Assembly (NCBI GenBank): GCA_017962145.1
Contig: JAGCVX010000002.1
Coordinates: 1 to 64,000, forward strand
Reading direction: 5' to 3'
DNA: 64,000 nucleotides
Origin: Clostridiales bacterium
GTDB lineage: Bacteria > Bacillota > Clostridia > Saccharofermentanales > Saccharofermentanaceae
This document shows, piece after piece, positions 43,161 to 52,334 of the stretch; the stretch's first letter is position 1, and every line of letters begins with the position of its first letter. A program made the translations under genes and the position numbers. A model generated the notes under the pieces. It was not told where the DNA came from, did no database searches, and saw only the letters and a program-made list of their open reading frames with translations.

Positions 43161-44095
43161 TGAAGATCGCATTTATGTACCCGGGCCAGGGCGCTCAGAA
43201 AAACGGCATGATGCAGGACTTCTATGAGAACTGCGGAAAAGCAAAAGAGCTTTTCGATACAGCAAGTACGATCAGCGGATACGATATCCCGGATCTTTGC
43301 TTTCACGAAAAAGAAGAACTGAACCAGACCAAGTACACTCAGGTTTGTCTGATGACGGCCTGCATGGCGGCAACCGAAGCACTGCGTGACGCAGGTGTCG
43401 AGCCGGACGCAACATGTGGTCTTTCTCTTGGTGAATACACTGCACTGGTCGCTTCCGGTGCGCTCCGCTTCGATGAAGCGGTACGTCTGGTCACGATCCG
43501 CGGACGCATCATGGAAGAAGCCGCTCCGAATATCGGCGGCATGAGCGCGGTCATCGGCATGAACGAAGAAGATCTGCGTGCCGGAATCGATGGTATCGAA
43601 GGCGCGTATGTAGCAAACTTCAACTGCCCGGGTCAGATCGTTATCACAGGATATAAGGAAGCGGTCGAAAAGGCCGGCGAGGCACTGAAAGAAAAGGGTG
43701 CCAAGAGAGTCATCCCGTTAAAGTGCAGCGGTCCTTTTCACTCGCCGATCATGGAAAAGGCAGGAAAAGAACTGCGTAAATACATCGACCAGATCCACAT
43801 CGATGCGCTGAAGGCACCGTATGCGGCAAATCTCACCGGTGAAATCGTAACGGATGAAACGAAGATCGCGGATCTTCTGGAAAAGCAGGTCAGCGGATCT
43901 GTCCGGATGCAGCAGGATATCGAAGCCCTGGCCAAGTCCGGCGTAGATACATTTATCGAGATCGGTCCCGGAAAGACCATCTCCGGATTTGTTAAGAAGA
44001 CATTGTCGGATGTAGAGATCCTCAATGTAGAAACACTCGAAGACGTCGCAAGTGTGGCGGCTCGAATCAAGGAAAAAGCGGAGGAAGCAAAATGA
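43160..44095 (+). CDS. fabD: Malonyl-CoA:ACP transacylase
   Basis: FabD moves malonyl groups from CoA to acyl carrier protein. The 311 residues contain MYPGQGAQKNGM, the nucleophile motif GLSLGEYTAL and the catalytic His in GPFHSPIM. It overlaps fabG by four bases (ATGA), and the ACP it needs is not encoded in the cluster. Confidence 0.96.
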   Translation: MKIAFMYPGQGAQKNGMMQDFYENCGKAKELFDTASTISGYDIPDLCFHEKEELNQTKYTQVCLMTACMAATEALRDAGVEPDATCGLSLGEYTALVASGALRFDEAVRLVTIRGRIMEEAAPNIGGMSAVIGMNEEDLRAGIDGIEGAYVANFNCPGQIVITGYKEAVEKAGEALKEKGAKRVIPLKCSGPFHSPIMEKAGKELRKYIDQIHIDALKAPYAANLTGEIVTDETKIADLLEKQVSGSVRMQQDIEALAKSGVDTFIEIGPGKTISGFVKKTLSDVEILNVETLEDVASVAARIKEKAEEAK

Positions 44096-44826
44096 CAAAG
44101 ACAGCGATCGTAACCGGCGGTTCCCGCGGCATCGGCCGTGCAGCTGCTATCGAACTGAGCAAGATGGGCATGAACGTGGCGATCATCTACCACGGAAATC
44201 AGGCGAAGGCCGAAGAGACCGTCGCCGCCTGTAAGGAAAACGGCGTAGACGCCATCGCGATCCAGTGTGACGTCAAACTGAAAGATGACGTTGAAGTCGC
44301 GATCGAAAATATCCACGAGACATTCGGTACCGTTGATGTTCTGGTCAACAACGCAGGTATCACGAAGGACGGTCTGCTTCTTCGCATGAGCGAGGAAGAT
44401 TTTGACGCGGTACTTGATACCAACCTCAAGGGATGCTTCCTTTTCAGCAAGGCCTGCGCGGCTATCATGATGAAGCAGAGATCCGGAAAGATCATCAACA
44501 TCGCATCCATCGTAGGTATCCAGGGCAATGCCGGTCAGGCTAACTATGCTGCTTCCAAGGCAGGCATCATCGGCTTTACCAAGTCTCTTGCCAAGGAACT
44601 GGGTTCCCGCGGTATCAACGTAAATGCCGTTGCACCGGGCTTTGTTGAGACTGATATGACTGATGTTCTGAGCGATAAGGTAAAGGAATCCCTGATGAAC
44701 CTGATCCCGCTGAAGAGAACCGCAAAGCCAGAAGATATCGCCAACGCTATCGCATTTCTCGCATCGGAGAAGGCAGACTATATCACCGGACAGGTACTGA
44801 CTGTCGACGGCGGTATGTGCATGTAA
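44092..44826 (+). CDS. fabG: 3-oxoacyl-ACP reductase
   Basis: FabG is the NADPH-dependent short-chain reductase of the elongation cycle. The 244 residues have VTGGSRGIGRAAAIEL, LVNNAGITKDGLL, the active-site Tyr and Lys in NYAASKAGIIGFTKSLAKEL and the end GQVLTVDGGMCM. It lies between fabD and fabF as usual. Confidence 0.97.
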   Translation: MTKTAIVTGGSRGIGRAAAIELSKMGMNVAIIYHGNQAKAEETVAACKENGVDAIAIQCDVKLKDDVEVAIENIHETFGTVDVLVNNAGITKDGLLLRMSEEDFDAVLDTNLKGCFLFSKACAAIMMKQRSGKIINIASIVGIQGNAGQANYAASKAGIIGFTKSLAKELGSRGINVNAVAPGFVETDMTDVLSDKVKESLMNLIPLKRTAKPEDIANAIAFLASEKADYITGQVLTVDGGMCM

Positions 44827-44880
44827 ATCAGATCCGTGCCAAAGGCACCGAGTACTAAGGAATAAGGAAGGTAAGTGAAC

Positions 44881-46116
44881 ATGAGAAGAGTTGTGATTAC
44901 AGGAATGGGCGCCGTAACCCCGCTGGGCAACACCGTCGAGGAGTTCTGGAAGAATATCAAGGCCGGAACGGTCGGCATCGGTCCCATCACGAAGTTTGAT
45001 ACTACCGACTATAAAGCAAAGGTCGCAGGTGAGGTAAAGGACTTCAAGGCGGACGAGTATATGGACTTTAAGACCGCCAAGAGAATGGAACCCTTCTCCC
45101 AGTATGCTGCCGCTGCCGCTCTCATGGCAGTGAAAGATTCCGGTATCGATATCGAAAAAGAAGACGCATACCGCTGCGGTGTCATCGTCGGATCCGGCGT
45201 CGGTTCCATGCAGGCGACCGAGCGTGAGCACAGCCGTCTTCTCGAGTTCGGACCGAACAAGATCGGACCTCTTTATATCCCGCTCATGATCAGTAATATG
45301 GCTGCCGGAAACATCGCGATCGTTACCGGCTTCAAAGGCAAGAATATCGATGTTGTCACAGCTTGCGCATCCGGTACCAACTCCATCGGTGAAGCATTCC
45401 GCAGCATCCAGTCAAACGAAGCCGATGTCATCCTGGCAGGCGGTACGGAAGCCGCGATCTGTCCGATGGGCGTTGCCGGTTTCTGTGCGCTGAAGGCACT
45501 ATCCACCAGCACCGATCCGCTTCACGCTTCGATTCCTTTTGACAAGAACAGAGATGGATTCGTTCTCGGTGAGGGTGCCGGCGTTCTTGTTCTCGAAGAG
45601 TATGAACACGCCAAAGCACGTGGTGCGAAGATCTATGCAGAGATGGCCGGTTACGGCGCTTCCTGCGACGCATACCACATCACATCTCCGGAAGAGTCCG
45701 GTATCGGCGCGGCACATGCCATGATGGCCGCGATCGCAGATGCAGGCATCGAGCCTTCTGAACTCGATTACATCAATGCCCACGGCACATCCACCCACCA
45801 CAACGATCTCTTCGAGACTCGTGCGATCAAGACCGCGCTGGGCGATGCTGCGTATAACGTAAAGATCAACTCCACCAAGTCCATGACCGGACACCTCCTC
45901 GGTGCGGCCGGCGCCATCGAAGCCATCGTTATGGCCAAGTCCATCGAAGACGGCTTCATCCACCAGACCATGGGCTCGAGCGAGACAGAAGAAGAGATGG
46001 ATCTGAACTACTGCTTCGGCAAGTCCTACGAGCAGGAAGTCAAGTATGCGATGAGCAACTCGCTGGGATTCGGCGGACACAACGCATCCATCATCATGAA
46101 GAAGTTTGAAGAATAA
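44881..46116 (+). CDS. fabF: 3-oxoacyl-ACP synthase II
   Basis: FabF elongates acyl-ACP with malonyl-ACP. The ATG at 44881, nine bases after AAGGAAGG, is chosen over a GTG two codons earlier, giving 411 residues. The Cys-His-His triad is seen in VTACASGTNSIGEAF, NAHGTSTHHND and SMTGHLLGAAGAIEA. Confidence 0.97.
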   Translation: MRRVVITGMGAVTPLGNTVEEFWKNIKAGTVGIGPITKFDTTDYKAKVAGEVKDFKADEYMDFKTAKRMEPFSQYAAAAALMAVKDSGIDIEKEDAYRCGVIVGSGVGSMQATEREHSRLLEFGPNKIGPLYIPLMISNMAAGNIAIVTGFKGKNIDVVTACASGTNSIGEAFRSIQSNEADVILAGGTEAAICPMGVAGFCALKALSTSTDPLHASIPFDKNRDGFVLGEGAGVLVLEEYEHAKARGAKIYAEMAGYGASCDAYHITSPEESGIGAAHAMMAAIADAGIEPSELDYINAHGTSTHHNDLFETRAIKTALGDAAYNVKINSTKSMTGHLLGAAGAIEAIVMAKSIEDGFIHQTMGSSETEEEMDLNYCFGKSYEQEVKYAMSNSLGFGGHNASIIMKKFEE

Positions 46117-46152
46117 GATCCGGCAAAGGACCAAAGAAAAGGAGTCGTAACT

Positions 46153-46656
46153 ATGGCTACAGATAATAAAGCAAATTCCACCGGCATGACCGTTGACGAG
46201 GTCATCTCCATCATCAAGGCGGTCTCGGAATCCGGAGTTGAGAATTTCGAGTTCAATCAGGGTGATACCCATCTTTCCATCGCGGGAAGAAAGGCTCCGA
46301 TCTTTATGAATCAAGGTGAAATGCCCCCGCCGCCGTTCCCGATGCCGGTCGCTCCGACTGCCGCGGCCCCTGCTGCTCCGGCAGAAGCATCTGCTGAAGA
46401 GCCGGTCAAGAAAGAAAACGTCCAGGAGATCGTTTCTCCGCTGGTCGGCGTGTTCTACAGAAGTCCGGCTGCAGGTGAGAAGCCTTTCGTCAGCATCGGC
46501 GACAAAGTCAAGAAGGGCCAGGTCCTCGGTATCATCGAGGCCATGAAGATGATGAACGAGATCGAAAGTGAGTACGACGGTGTCGTCGAAGAGATCCTCG
46601 TTGAAAACGAAGGCAAGGTCGAGTACGGCCAAGTCATCTTCCGCATCAGTAAGTAA
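46153..46656 (+). CDS. accB: Biotin carboxyl carrier protein of acetyl-CoA carboxylase
   Basis: AccB carries the biotin for acetyl-CoA carboxylase. The 167 residues have an N-terminal region, a Pro/Ala-rich hinge (about 60-85) and the biotinyl domain with GIIEAMKMMNEI, in which Lys carries biotin. SPLVGVFYRSPAAGEKPFV is the usual start of the domain. It sits between fabF and fabZ. Confidence 0.96.
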   Translation: MATDNKANSTGMTVDEVISIIKAVSESGVENFEFNQGDTHLSIAGRKAPIFMNQGEMPPPPFPMPVAPTAAAPAAPAEASAEEPVKKENVQEIVSPLVGVFYRSPAAGEKPFVSIGDKVKKGQVLGIIEAMKMMNEIESEYDGVVEEILVENEGKVEYGQVIFRISK

Positions 46657-46702
46657 GAAGTAAGCGCCCGATTTTCGGGCATCCGATAAAGAGGTAAAGA
46701 AT

Positions 46703-47179
46703 ATGGCAAAAGCACTGACAACAAGAGAGATCATGGACATTCTCCCGCATCGTTCCCCGTTCCTTCTGGTGGACGCGATCGAGGATTACGAAGAAGGCGT
46801 CTACGCCGTAGGCAGAAAATGCATCACCTACGACGAGCCGTATTTCCAGGGACATTTCCCGGAGATGCCCATCATGCCGGGTGTGCTTCAGGTCGAAGCG
46901 CTCGCCCAGACCGGTGCGGTCGCCATCCTCTGCAAAGACGAATTCAAAGGCCGTATCGCGGTATTTGCCGGTATCGACAAGTGCAAGTTCAAGCGTCCGG
47001 TCGTCCCGGGTGACGTCCTGACACTGAAGACCGAGATCACCGCACTTCGCGGCCCGGTCGGCATGGGCCACGGCGTGGCTTCTGTCGGCGATGAAGTCGC
47101 CTGTGACTGCATCATCAAGTTCGCGATCCTTCCGGCCAAAGATGAAGCTGCAAACACAGAAAGTGGGAACGAAGCATGA
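46703..47179 (+). CDS. fabZ: 3-hydroxyacyl-ACP dehydratase
   Basis: FabZ removes water from 3-hydroxyacyl-ACP. The 158-residue hot-dog protein has ILPHRSPFLLVDAI and the active-site stretch GHFPEMPIMPGVLQVEALAQ with the catalytic His and Glu. The tail is slightly longer than usual. It overlaps accC by ATGA. No fabM isomerase is seen, so unsaturated-fatty-acid formation must depend on another route or gene. Confidence 0.96.
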   Translation: MAKALTTREIMDILPHRSPFLLVDAIEDYEEGVYAVGRKCITYDEPYFQGHFPEMPIMPGVLQVEALAQTGAVAILCKDEFKGRIAVFAGIDKCKFKRPVVPGDVLTLKTEITALRGPVGMGHGVASVGDEVACDCIIKFAILPAKDEAANTESGNEA

Positions 47180-48576
47180 TCCGTAAAGTATTGATCGCCA
47201 ACCGCGGCGAGATCGCCGTCCGTATCATCCGCGCCTGCCGCGAAATGGGTATCCAGACCGTGGCCGTCTGCTCGGAAGCGGATAAAAATGCACTGCATGC
47301 GCAGCTGGCGGATGAGACCATCTGCATCGGTGCCGCCCCTTCAAATGAAAGCTATCTGGACATCAGCCGGATCGTCAGTGCCACACTGGTCTCCGGTGCG
47401 GATGCGATCCATCCGGGTTTCGGTTTCCTTTCCGAAGACAGCCGTTTCGTCCAGATCTGCGAGAAATGCAATATCACCTTTATCGGCCCGGATTCCCGCA
47501 TGATCGCTGCCGCCGGCAACAAAGCCCAGGCGAAAAAGACCATGCAGGAAGCAGGCGTTCCGACGATCCCGGGATCCGCAAAGGCGGTCACCGACGTCAA
47601 GTCAGCAAGAGAACTGGCACTTCGCGCCGGATACCCGGTCATCATCAAGGCATCCCTTGGCGGTGGCGGTAAGGGCATGCGTGTCGCGAAAAGTGAAGAA
47701 GGATTCGACCAGGCATTTTTCACCGCCCAGGCAGAGGCGAGAGGTGCATTTGGCGACGGATCCATGTATATCGAACACTATATCGAGCACCCCAAGCATA
47801 TCGAGGTGCAGATCCTGGCCGACAAGTTCGGCAATGTCGTTCATCTCGGAGAGCGTGACTGCTCGATCCAGAGAAATCACCAGAAGATCATCGAAGAGAC
47901 GCTCTGCGACTCCTTAAGTCCGGAACTTCGGCAGAAGATCTGCACAAGCGCAGTCGACGCCGCAAAGGCAGTGCATTACGAGAATGCCGGAACCGTCGAG
48001 TTCCTTCTGGAGCCGAACGGCAACTATTACTTCATGGAAATGAATACCCGTATCCAGGTTGAGCATCCGATCACCGAGTGGGTCACCGGTATCGACCTGA
48101 TCAAAGCCCAGATCCGTATCGCTTCGGGCGAGAAGCTCTGGTTTGCCCAGGAAGATGTCAAGCTCAGCGGCCACTCCATCGAGTGCCGTATCAATGCCGA
48201 GGATCCGGACAAGAAGTTCCGTCCCTGCCCGGGTAAGATCACCGGTTTGTATCTGCCGGGAGGTCCCGGAGTCCGTATCGATTCTGCGATCTTTACGGGT
48301 CTGGAGATCCCGCCGTACTATGACTCCATGCTCGCAAAACTCAGCGTCTATGCGCCTTCCCGCGCGGAAGCCATCCGCAAGATGCAGACGGCTTTGGGCG
48401 AAGTCATCATCACCGGCATCAAGACAAATGTCGACTATCTGTATGGACTTATCACGCATCCGGAGTTCATCGCCGGCAAGACCGACATCGACTTCATCGA
48501 GCGTGTCAGAAATGCCGAAACACCTGAGAAGAAGACTGCAGGTGCACCAAAGAAACGTAAGACAAAGAAGAGGTAA
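47176..48576 (+). CDS. accC: Biotin carboxylase subunit of acetyl-CoA carboxylase
   Basis: AccC carboxylates biotin with ATP and bicarbonate. The 466 residues show ANRGEIAVRIIRACREMGI, HPGFGFLSED, the ATP-grasp glycine loop SLGGGGKGMRVAKSE, ERDCSIQRNHQKIIEE and EMNTRIQVEHPITEWVTG. The C-terminal end is Lys-rich. accDA follows three bases after the stop. Confidence 0.97.
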   Translation: MIRKVLIANRGEIAVRIIRACREMGIQTVAVCSEADKNALHAQLADETICIGAAPSNESYLDISRIVSATLVSGADAIHPGFGFLSEDSRFVQICEKCNITFIGPDSRMIAAAGNKAQAKKTMQEAGVPTIPGSAKAVTDVKSARELALRAGYPVIIKASLGGGGKGMRVAKSEEGFDQAFFTAQAEARGAFGDGSMYIEHYIEHPKHIEVQILADKFGNVVHLGERDCSIQRNHQKIIEETLCDSLSPELRQKICTSAVDAAKAVHYENAGTVEFLLEPNGNYYFMEMNTRIQVEHPITEWVTGIDLIKAQIRIASGEKLWFAQEDVKLSGHSIECRINAEDPDKKFRPCPGKITGLYLPGGPGVRIDSAIFTGLEIPPYYDSMLAKLSVYAPSRAEAIRKMQTALGEVIITGIKTNVDYLYGLITHPEFIAGKTDIDFIERVRNAETPEKKTAGAPKKRKTKKR

Positions 48577-48579
48577 TCT

Positions 48580-50355
48580 ATGGAATTACGGTATCTTTTT
48601 AAGAAGACGAATTACGAAGCCCCACCGGCTTCCGGTGTAAAAGAACTGTCGATGGACGAAGCCGCCAAGCGCCTTCATGAAGGTGAAGAAGCCGCGCTCG
48701 CAGGCCTCGACGACGGCCAGGTGAGAAAGCCTGCCGCTCCGCAGGGCATCATCATGCGCTGCCCGCATTGCGGAAAGACGATCTTCACCGAAGATCTGAT
48801 CCGCAACCTCGGCGTATGCCCCGAGTGTGCCCACCATACCCGCGTTTCCGCCAAGGAGCGCATCAAGGAAGTGTGCGACGAAGGCACCTGGGAAGAGTGG
48901 GATGCAGACATCGGATTTGCCAATCCCCTGGATACTCCCGGCTACGAAGAAAAACTCGAAAAACTCAAGGCCAAGACATCTCTTTCCGAGGCAGTCGTCA
49001 CGGGAAAAACGAAGATCGGCGGCCTTGATACCGTACTTTGCATCATGGACAGTTCATTTATGATGGCGTCCATGGGCCGTATCGTAGGTGAGAAGATCAC
49101 CCGTGCGGTCGAGCGTGCGACAGAAATGAACCTTCCGGTCATCATCTTTACCTGCTCGGGCGGTGCCCGCATGCAGGAGGGTATCGTGTCCCTGATGCAG
49201 ATGGCCAAGACCTCTGCGGCCTTAAAGCGTCACAGCGAAGCAGGTCTTCTTTATATCTCAGTACTGACCGATCCTACCACCGGCGGTGTTTCCGCAAGCT
49301 TTGCCATGCTCGGTGACATCATCCTGGCAGAGCCGGATGCCCTGATCGGATTTGCCGGTCCGCGTGTCATCTCCCAGACCATCGGTCAGGAACTCCCGGA
49401 GGGCTTCCAGCGTTCGGAATTCCTGGTACATCACGGTTTCGTCGATGCGATCGTTGACCGTCGCGACATGAAAGAAACGCTTTCGAATCTGCTTTCCCGT
49501 CATCTGGGAAATGACGTACCGAAGTTCGGTCCGCCGGAAAACCCGCGTTCCCATGCCAACAAAAACGCCAGAAGAACCGCCTGGGAGAAGGTATGCCTGT
49601 CTCGTCAGAAGGAGCGCCCGATCGCTTCCGACTATATCGAGAGGATCTTCCCGGATTTCTTCGAGCTGCACGGTGACAGAAGTTTCGGTGATGACAAAGC
49701 CATCATCGGAGGTCTGGCAACATTTCACGGCGTAAACGTAACAGTCATTGCCGAAGCAAAGGGAAAGTCCACTTCGGAAAATGTAGCAAGAAACTTCGGT
49801 ATGCCTTCTCCGGAGGGCTATCGAAAGGCACTTCGTCTGATGAAGCAGGCGGAAAAGTTCGGCCGTCCGATCCTTCTTTTCGTCGATACCCCGGGTGCAT
49901 ACTGTGGTATCGAAGCAGAAGAAAGAGGCCAGGCACAGGCGATCGCGGACAATCTCTACGAGATGTCATCTCTGAAGACACCGATCTTTTCCGTAGTGAT
50001 CGGCGAAGGTGGATCCGGCGGTGCGCTTGCGATGGCGGTCGCGGATGAAGTCTGGATGATGGAAAATGCGATCTACGCGATCCTTTCTCCGGAGGGCTAC
50101 GCAAGCATCCTCTGGAAAGACGCGACGCTTGCTCCGAAGGCTTCGGAAGAGATGAAGCTTTCTTCCGAGTATCTTCTCAAGATGAAGATCATCGATGGTA
50201 TCATCCCGGAACCGAAGGAAGACCTCAACAAGGAGAATTTCGGACGCACCTGCGATTACCTCGAGCGCGTTATCAAGAGATTCCTCTGCAGTCATCTTCC
50301 GATCGAGTACGACGAGCTTCCGAAGAGCCGATATGAGCGCTTCCGCAGTTTCTGA
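48580..50355 (+). CDS. accD: Fused carboxyltransferase beta-alpha subunits of acetyl-CoA carboxylase
   Basis: The 591-residue protein joins AccD (about residues 1-310) and AccA (about 320-591). The AccD half has the zinc ribbon CPHC (61, 64) and CPEC (80, 83) and the CoA-binding stretch [19 protein letters not shown]. The AccA half has [38 protein letters not shown] and [15 protein letters not shown]. In most bacteria the two are separate genes next to each other. Fusion fixes the 1:1 ratio of the transferase. It completes the acetyl-CoA carboxylase set with accB and accC. A gene symbol accDA would also be fitting. Confidence 0.95.
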   Translation: MELRYLFKKTNYEAPPASGVKELSMDEAAKRLHEGEEAALAGLDDGQVRKPAAPQGIIMRCPHCGKTIFTEDLIRNLGVCPECAHHTRVSAKERIKEVCDEGTWEEWDADIGFANPLDTPGYEEKLEKLKAKTSLSEAVVTGKTKIGGLDTVLCIMDSSFMMASMGRIVGEKITRAVERATEMNLPVIIFTCSGGARMQEGIVSLMQMAKTSAALKRHSEAGLLYISVLTDPTTGGVSASFAMLGDIILAEPDALIGFAGPRVISQTIGQELPEGFQRSEFLVHHGFVDAIVDRRDMKETLSNLLSRHLGNDVPKFGPPENPRSHANKNARRTAWEKVCLSRQKERPIASDYIERIFPDFFELHGDRSFGDDKAIIGGLATFHGVNVTVIAEAKGKSTSENVARNFGMPSPEGYRKALRLMKQAEKFGRPILLFVDTPGAYCGIEAEERGQAQAIADNLYEMSSLKTPIFSVVIGEGGSGGALAMAVADEVWMMENAIYAILSPEGYASILWKDATLAPKASEEMKLSSEYLLKMKIIDGIIPEPKEDLNKENFGRTCDYLERVIKRFLCSHLPIEYDELPKSRYERFRSF

Positions 50356-50448
50356 GAATTTGCAAGAGAAAAAATAAAAAATTCCGGATTCTTTTTATTG
50401 TTATAATAGTAATAATATATAATATATATACATTAATATAAAATACTG

Positions 50449-50486
50449 AATCGGTTTCGAGCATTTTCGAAACCGATTAGTTTTTT
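50449..50486 (+). terminator. Terminator of the fab-acc cluster
   Basis: A perfect 12-bp stem AATCGGTTTCGA/TCGAAACCGATT is followed by TTTTTT. The 90 bases before it are extremely AT-rich and include a TATAAT at 50402-50407, which might start a short RNA ending here. Confidence 0.92.
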
Positions 50487-50492
50487 CGGAAC

Positions 50493-50520
50493 TTGCACTT
50501 GAGATTTTTTCTGTTATCAT
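50493..50520 (+). promoter_or_regulatory. Possible promoter of the 50.5-kb membrane-protein gene
   Basis: TTGCAC (50493-50498), 16 bases, then TATCAT (50515-50520), 33 bases before the ATG. Confidence 0.5.
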
Positions 50521-50552
50521 GTTCTCATTGATAAGAAAGAAGGTCGAAGTAC

Positions 50553-51215
50553 ATGCCGGATCCGAGTCTGGAAAAGCAAAAACTGGATTTTAAAAAGGTC
50601 GGACTGAAGGGTGCGATCATTCATTTCTGGACGTACTATAAGTGGTGGGCCATCATCCCGATCATCGTGATCGTCCTTGCGGTCTACTCGATCACGACCT
50701 ACCTCAAGGAAACCAAGAAAGCTTACTTGAATATTGCCATGGTCAATGCCTATGAAGACGGCATGGATCTTTTTAATGACTACGCCGCTTCGATCGGAAA
50801 AGAGATCGTCGTGGATACGACCTACCGTCATCCGACAAATGACGACCCGGTCACGATGACACAGGCTCAGGCGGCAAGTGTTCAGAAACTGGCGGCTTCG
50901 ATGCGAAGTGGTCTGACCGATGTGGTCATCACCAACTCCCGTGCACTGAAAGAATATACATATACCTGCTTCATCGATCTTCGTGACGTACTCACGGAAG
51001 AGCAGATGGCGAAGCTGAAGGCGCAGGATCTTCTTTACTATCTTCCGGACGATGACGGAAATGAGATCCCGGTCGGCATCTATATCTCCGATATGGAGTT
51101 CTTCGCTCCGGCATATCCGGACTTCCCGGAGAAACATTATCTGGTCCTTTCCGGTTATTCGGACAGAAAAAAAGAAGAGAAGCTCCTTTTGGAGTATCTC
51201 TTCTTCCAGGAATAA
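50553..51215 (+). CDS. Single-span membrane protein of unknown function
   Basis: I do not recognise this 220-residue protein beyond its layout. An N-terminal cytoplasmic part of about 25 residues leads to FWTYYKWWAIIPIIVIVLAV, one membrane span. The outer part (about 50-220) is alpha/beta and mentions of the type MVNAYEDGMDLFNDYAASIG and LTDVVITNSRALKEYTYTCF recall the lobes of a solute-binding fold. Proteins with this build are frequent in Clostridia next to transport genes. AGAAGG precedes the ATG. It is convergent with the yesL-like gene, with only 14 bases between them. Confidence 0.75.
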   Translation: MPDPSLEKQKLDFKKVGLKGAIIHFWTYYKWWAIIPIIVIVLAVYSITTYLKETKKAYLNIAMVNAYEDGMDLFNDYAASIGKEIVVDTTYRHPTNDDPVTMTQAQAASVQKLAASMRSGLTDVVITNSRALKEYTYTCFIDLRDVLTEEQMAKLKAQDLLYYLPDDDGNEIPVGIYISDMEFFAPAYPDFPEKHYLVLSGYSDRKKEEKLLLEYLFFQE

Positions 51216-51229
51216 TCTTACTGATTGAA

Positions 51230-52090
51230 TCAGGGCTCGGCTGATTCATCCTCGGATCCGGAAGACTCTTCTTCGGAAGATGTTTCTTCGTCGGATCCTT
51301 CTTTTTCGTCTCCAGCCGCTTCGTCCTCGGTTTCGTCCTCGTCCGAATCCTCTTCTTCGGAATCGTCCCGCTCACGGGTGATGACATTTCCATCTTCATC
51401 GAGATACTCGATCAGGTCGTCATAGGATTCTTCATATGCTTCACCGTTACGTACATACTTGATTTTCTTAAGTCCGAACGCGCGGTGCAGGAAGACCGAG
51501 CAGATATATACACGAAGAGCCAGGTTGAAAAACAGCTCGAAACTTAAGATCGGGATCGTGTAGCTCTGAAGAAGATTACAAAGAAGGGGAGTAAAGAGCC
51601 AAACGGCGATAAGCAGGATCGTGATCGCGTAGTTCTTGATACTGAGCGCGATCGAATTGATCACCGTATTCTTTAATGTATTTTCAAAAGTAGCAAGAAG
51701 TGCAAAACCGTAAATGAATACCTGCACCAGAATAAGTACGCCCAGCCAGATCGGATACTGCAGGAAAGACATATTGCTGCTGATCAGATCCGGACGGAAA
51801 TAGATCGCATAAAGTTCGAAGCCGAAGAAACTGCCGAGAGCCAGGATAATGATCCAAAGGATGGTGGCTTTGCCGAAGCTGGACTTGAATTCCTTGAAAT
51901 ACATCTTCGTGACTTCTGGATCGTCTCCGCTGACGATCGCGATGCAGACTTTGTACAGGCCGCAAAGGGAAGCACCGATAGTAATAATAGGGAGAGATGT
52001 TACTAGAAAGAGGGCGTTGACCCAGAATATGTTGAACATGTTTGTCATGAAGCGCATGACAGGGTTGTTTGTATTGAAGATTTCGTTCAT
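51230..52090 (-). CDS. YesL family (DUF624) membrane protein with acidic tail
   Basis: The first about 200 of 286 residues are a five- or six-span membrane domain of the YesL/DUF624 family: NIFWVNALFLVTSLPIITIG, ASLCGLYKVCIAIVSGDD and LLQSYTIPILSFELFFNLAL are typical. These proteins usually lie next to sugar ABC transporters and regulators, and their function is unproven. About 70 C-terminal residues are almost all Asp, Glu and Ser, a cytoplasmic acidic tail that normal YesL proteins lack. The gene is divergent from the sugar-binding protein gene, sharing a 244-base regulatory region. Confidence 0.85.
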   Translation of the reverse strand: MNEIFNTNNPVMRFMTNMFNIFWVNALFLVTSLPIITIGASLCGLYKVCIAIVSGDDPEVTKMYFKEFKSSFGKATILWIIILALGSFFGFELYAIYFRPDLISSNMSFLQYPIWLGVLILVQVFIYGFALLATFENTLKNTVINSIALSIKNYAITILLIAVWLFTPLLCNLLQSYTIPILSFELFFNLALRVYICSVFLHRAFGLKKIKYVRNGEAYEESYDDLIEYLDEDGNVITRERDDSEEEDSDEDETEDEAAGDEKEGSDEETSSEEESSGSEDESAEP

Positions 52091-52140
52091 TTAGAGGTCC
52101 TCTATAGTCAAATTACACCAAATATCTGGTGCACGAAAAG

Positions 52141-52146
52141 ATTATA
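52141..52146 (-). promoter_or_regulatory. -10 box of the yesL-like gene
   Basis: On the minus strand TATAAT lies about 50 bases before the ATG; the -35 region is weak and close to the palindrome at 52173-52184. Confidence 0.5.
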
Positions 52147-52172
52147 CCAACACAATAGATAAAAATACAGCG

Positions 52173-52184
52173 CGAAACGTTTCG
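52173..52184. promoter_or_regulatory. LacI-family-type operator palindrome
   Basis: CGAAACGTTTCG is a perfect 12-bp palindrome with a central CG, as bound by LacI/GalR regulators. It lies between the divergent yesL-like and binding-protein genes. No LacI gene is in the window, so the regulator would be encoded elsewhere. Confidence 0.6.
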
Positions 52185-52334
52185 TTTCCGAAATAGCAAC
52201 AAATGTGCATAAAGTGATATGTTTATCGCAAGAATTGTAAAGAAAGATGTCAAACCAATGGGTATTATGTACATGTAGTTACAAGAAAACGGGCGAAGTT
52301 TTCGTCAAAAATCTACAAATATCAGGAGGACGAT

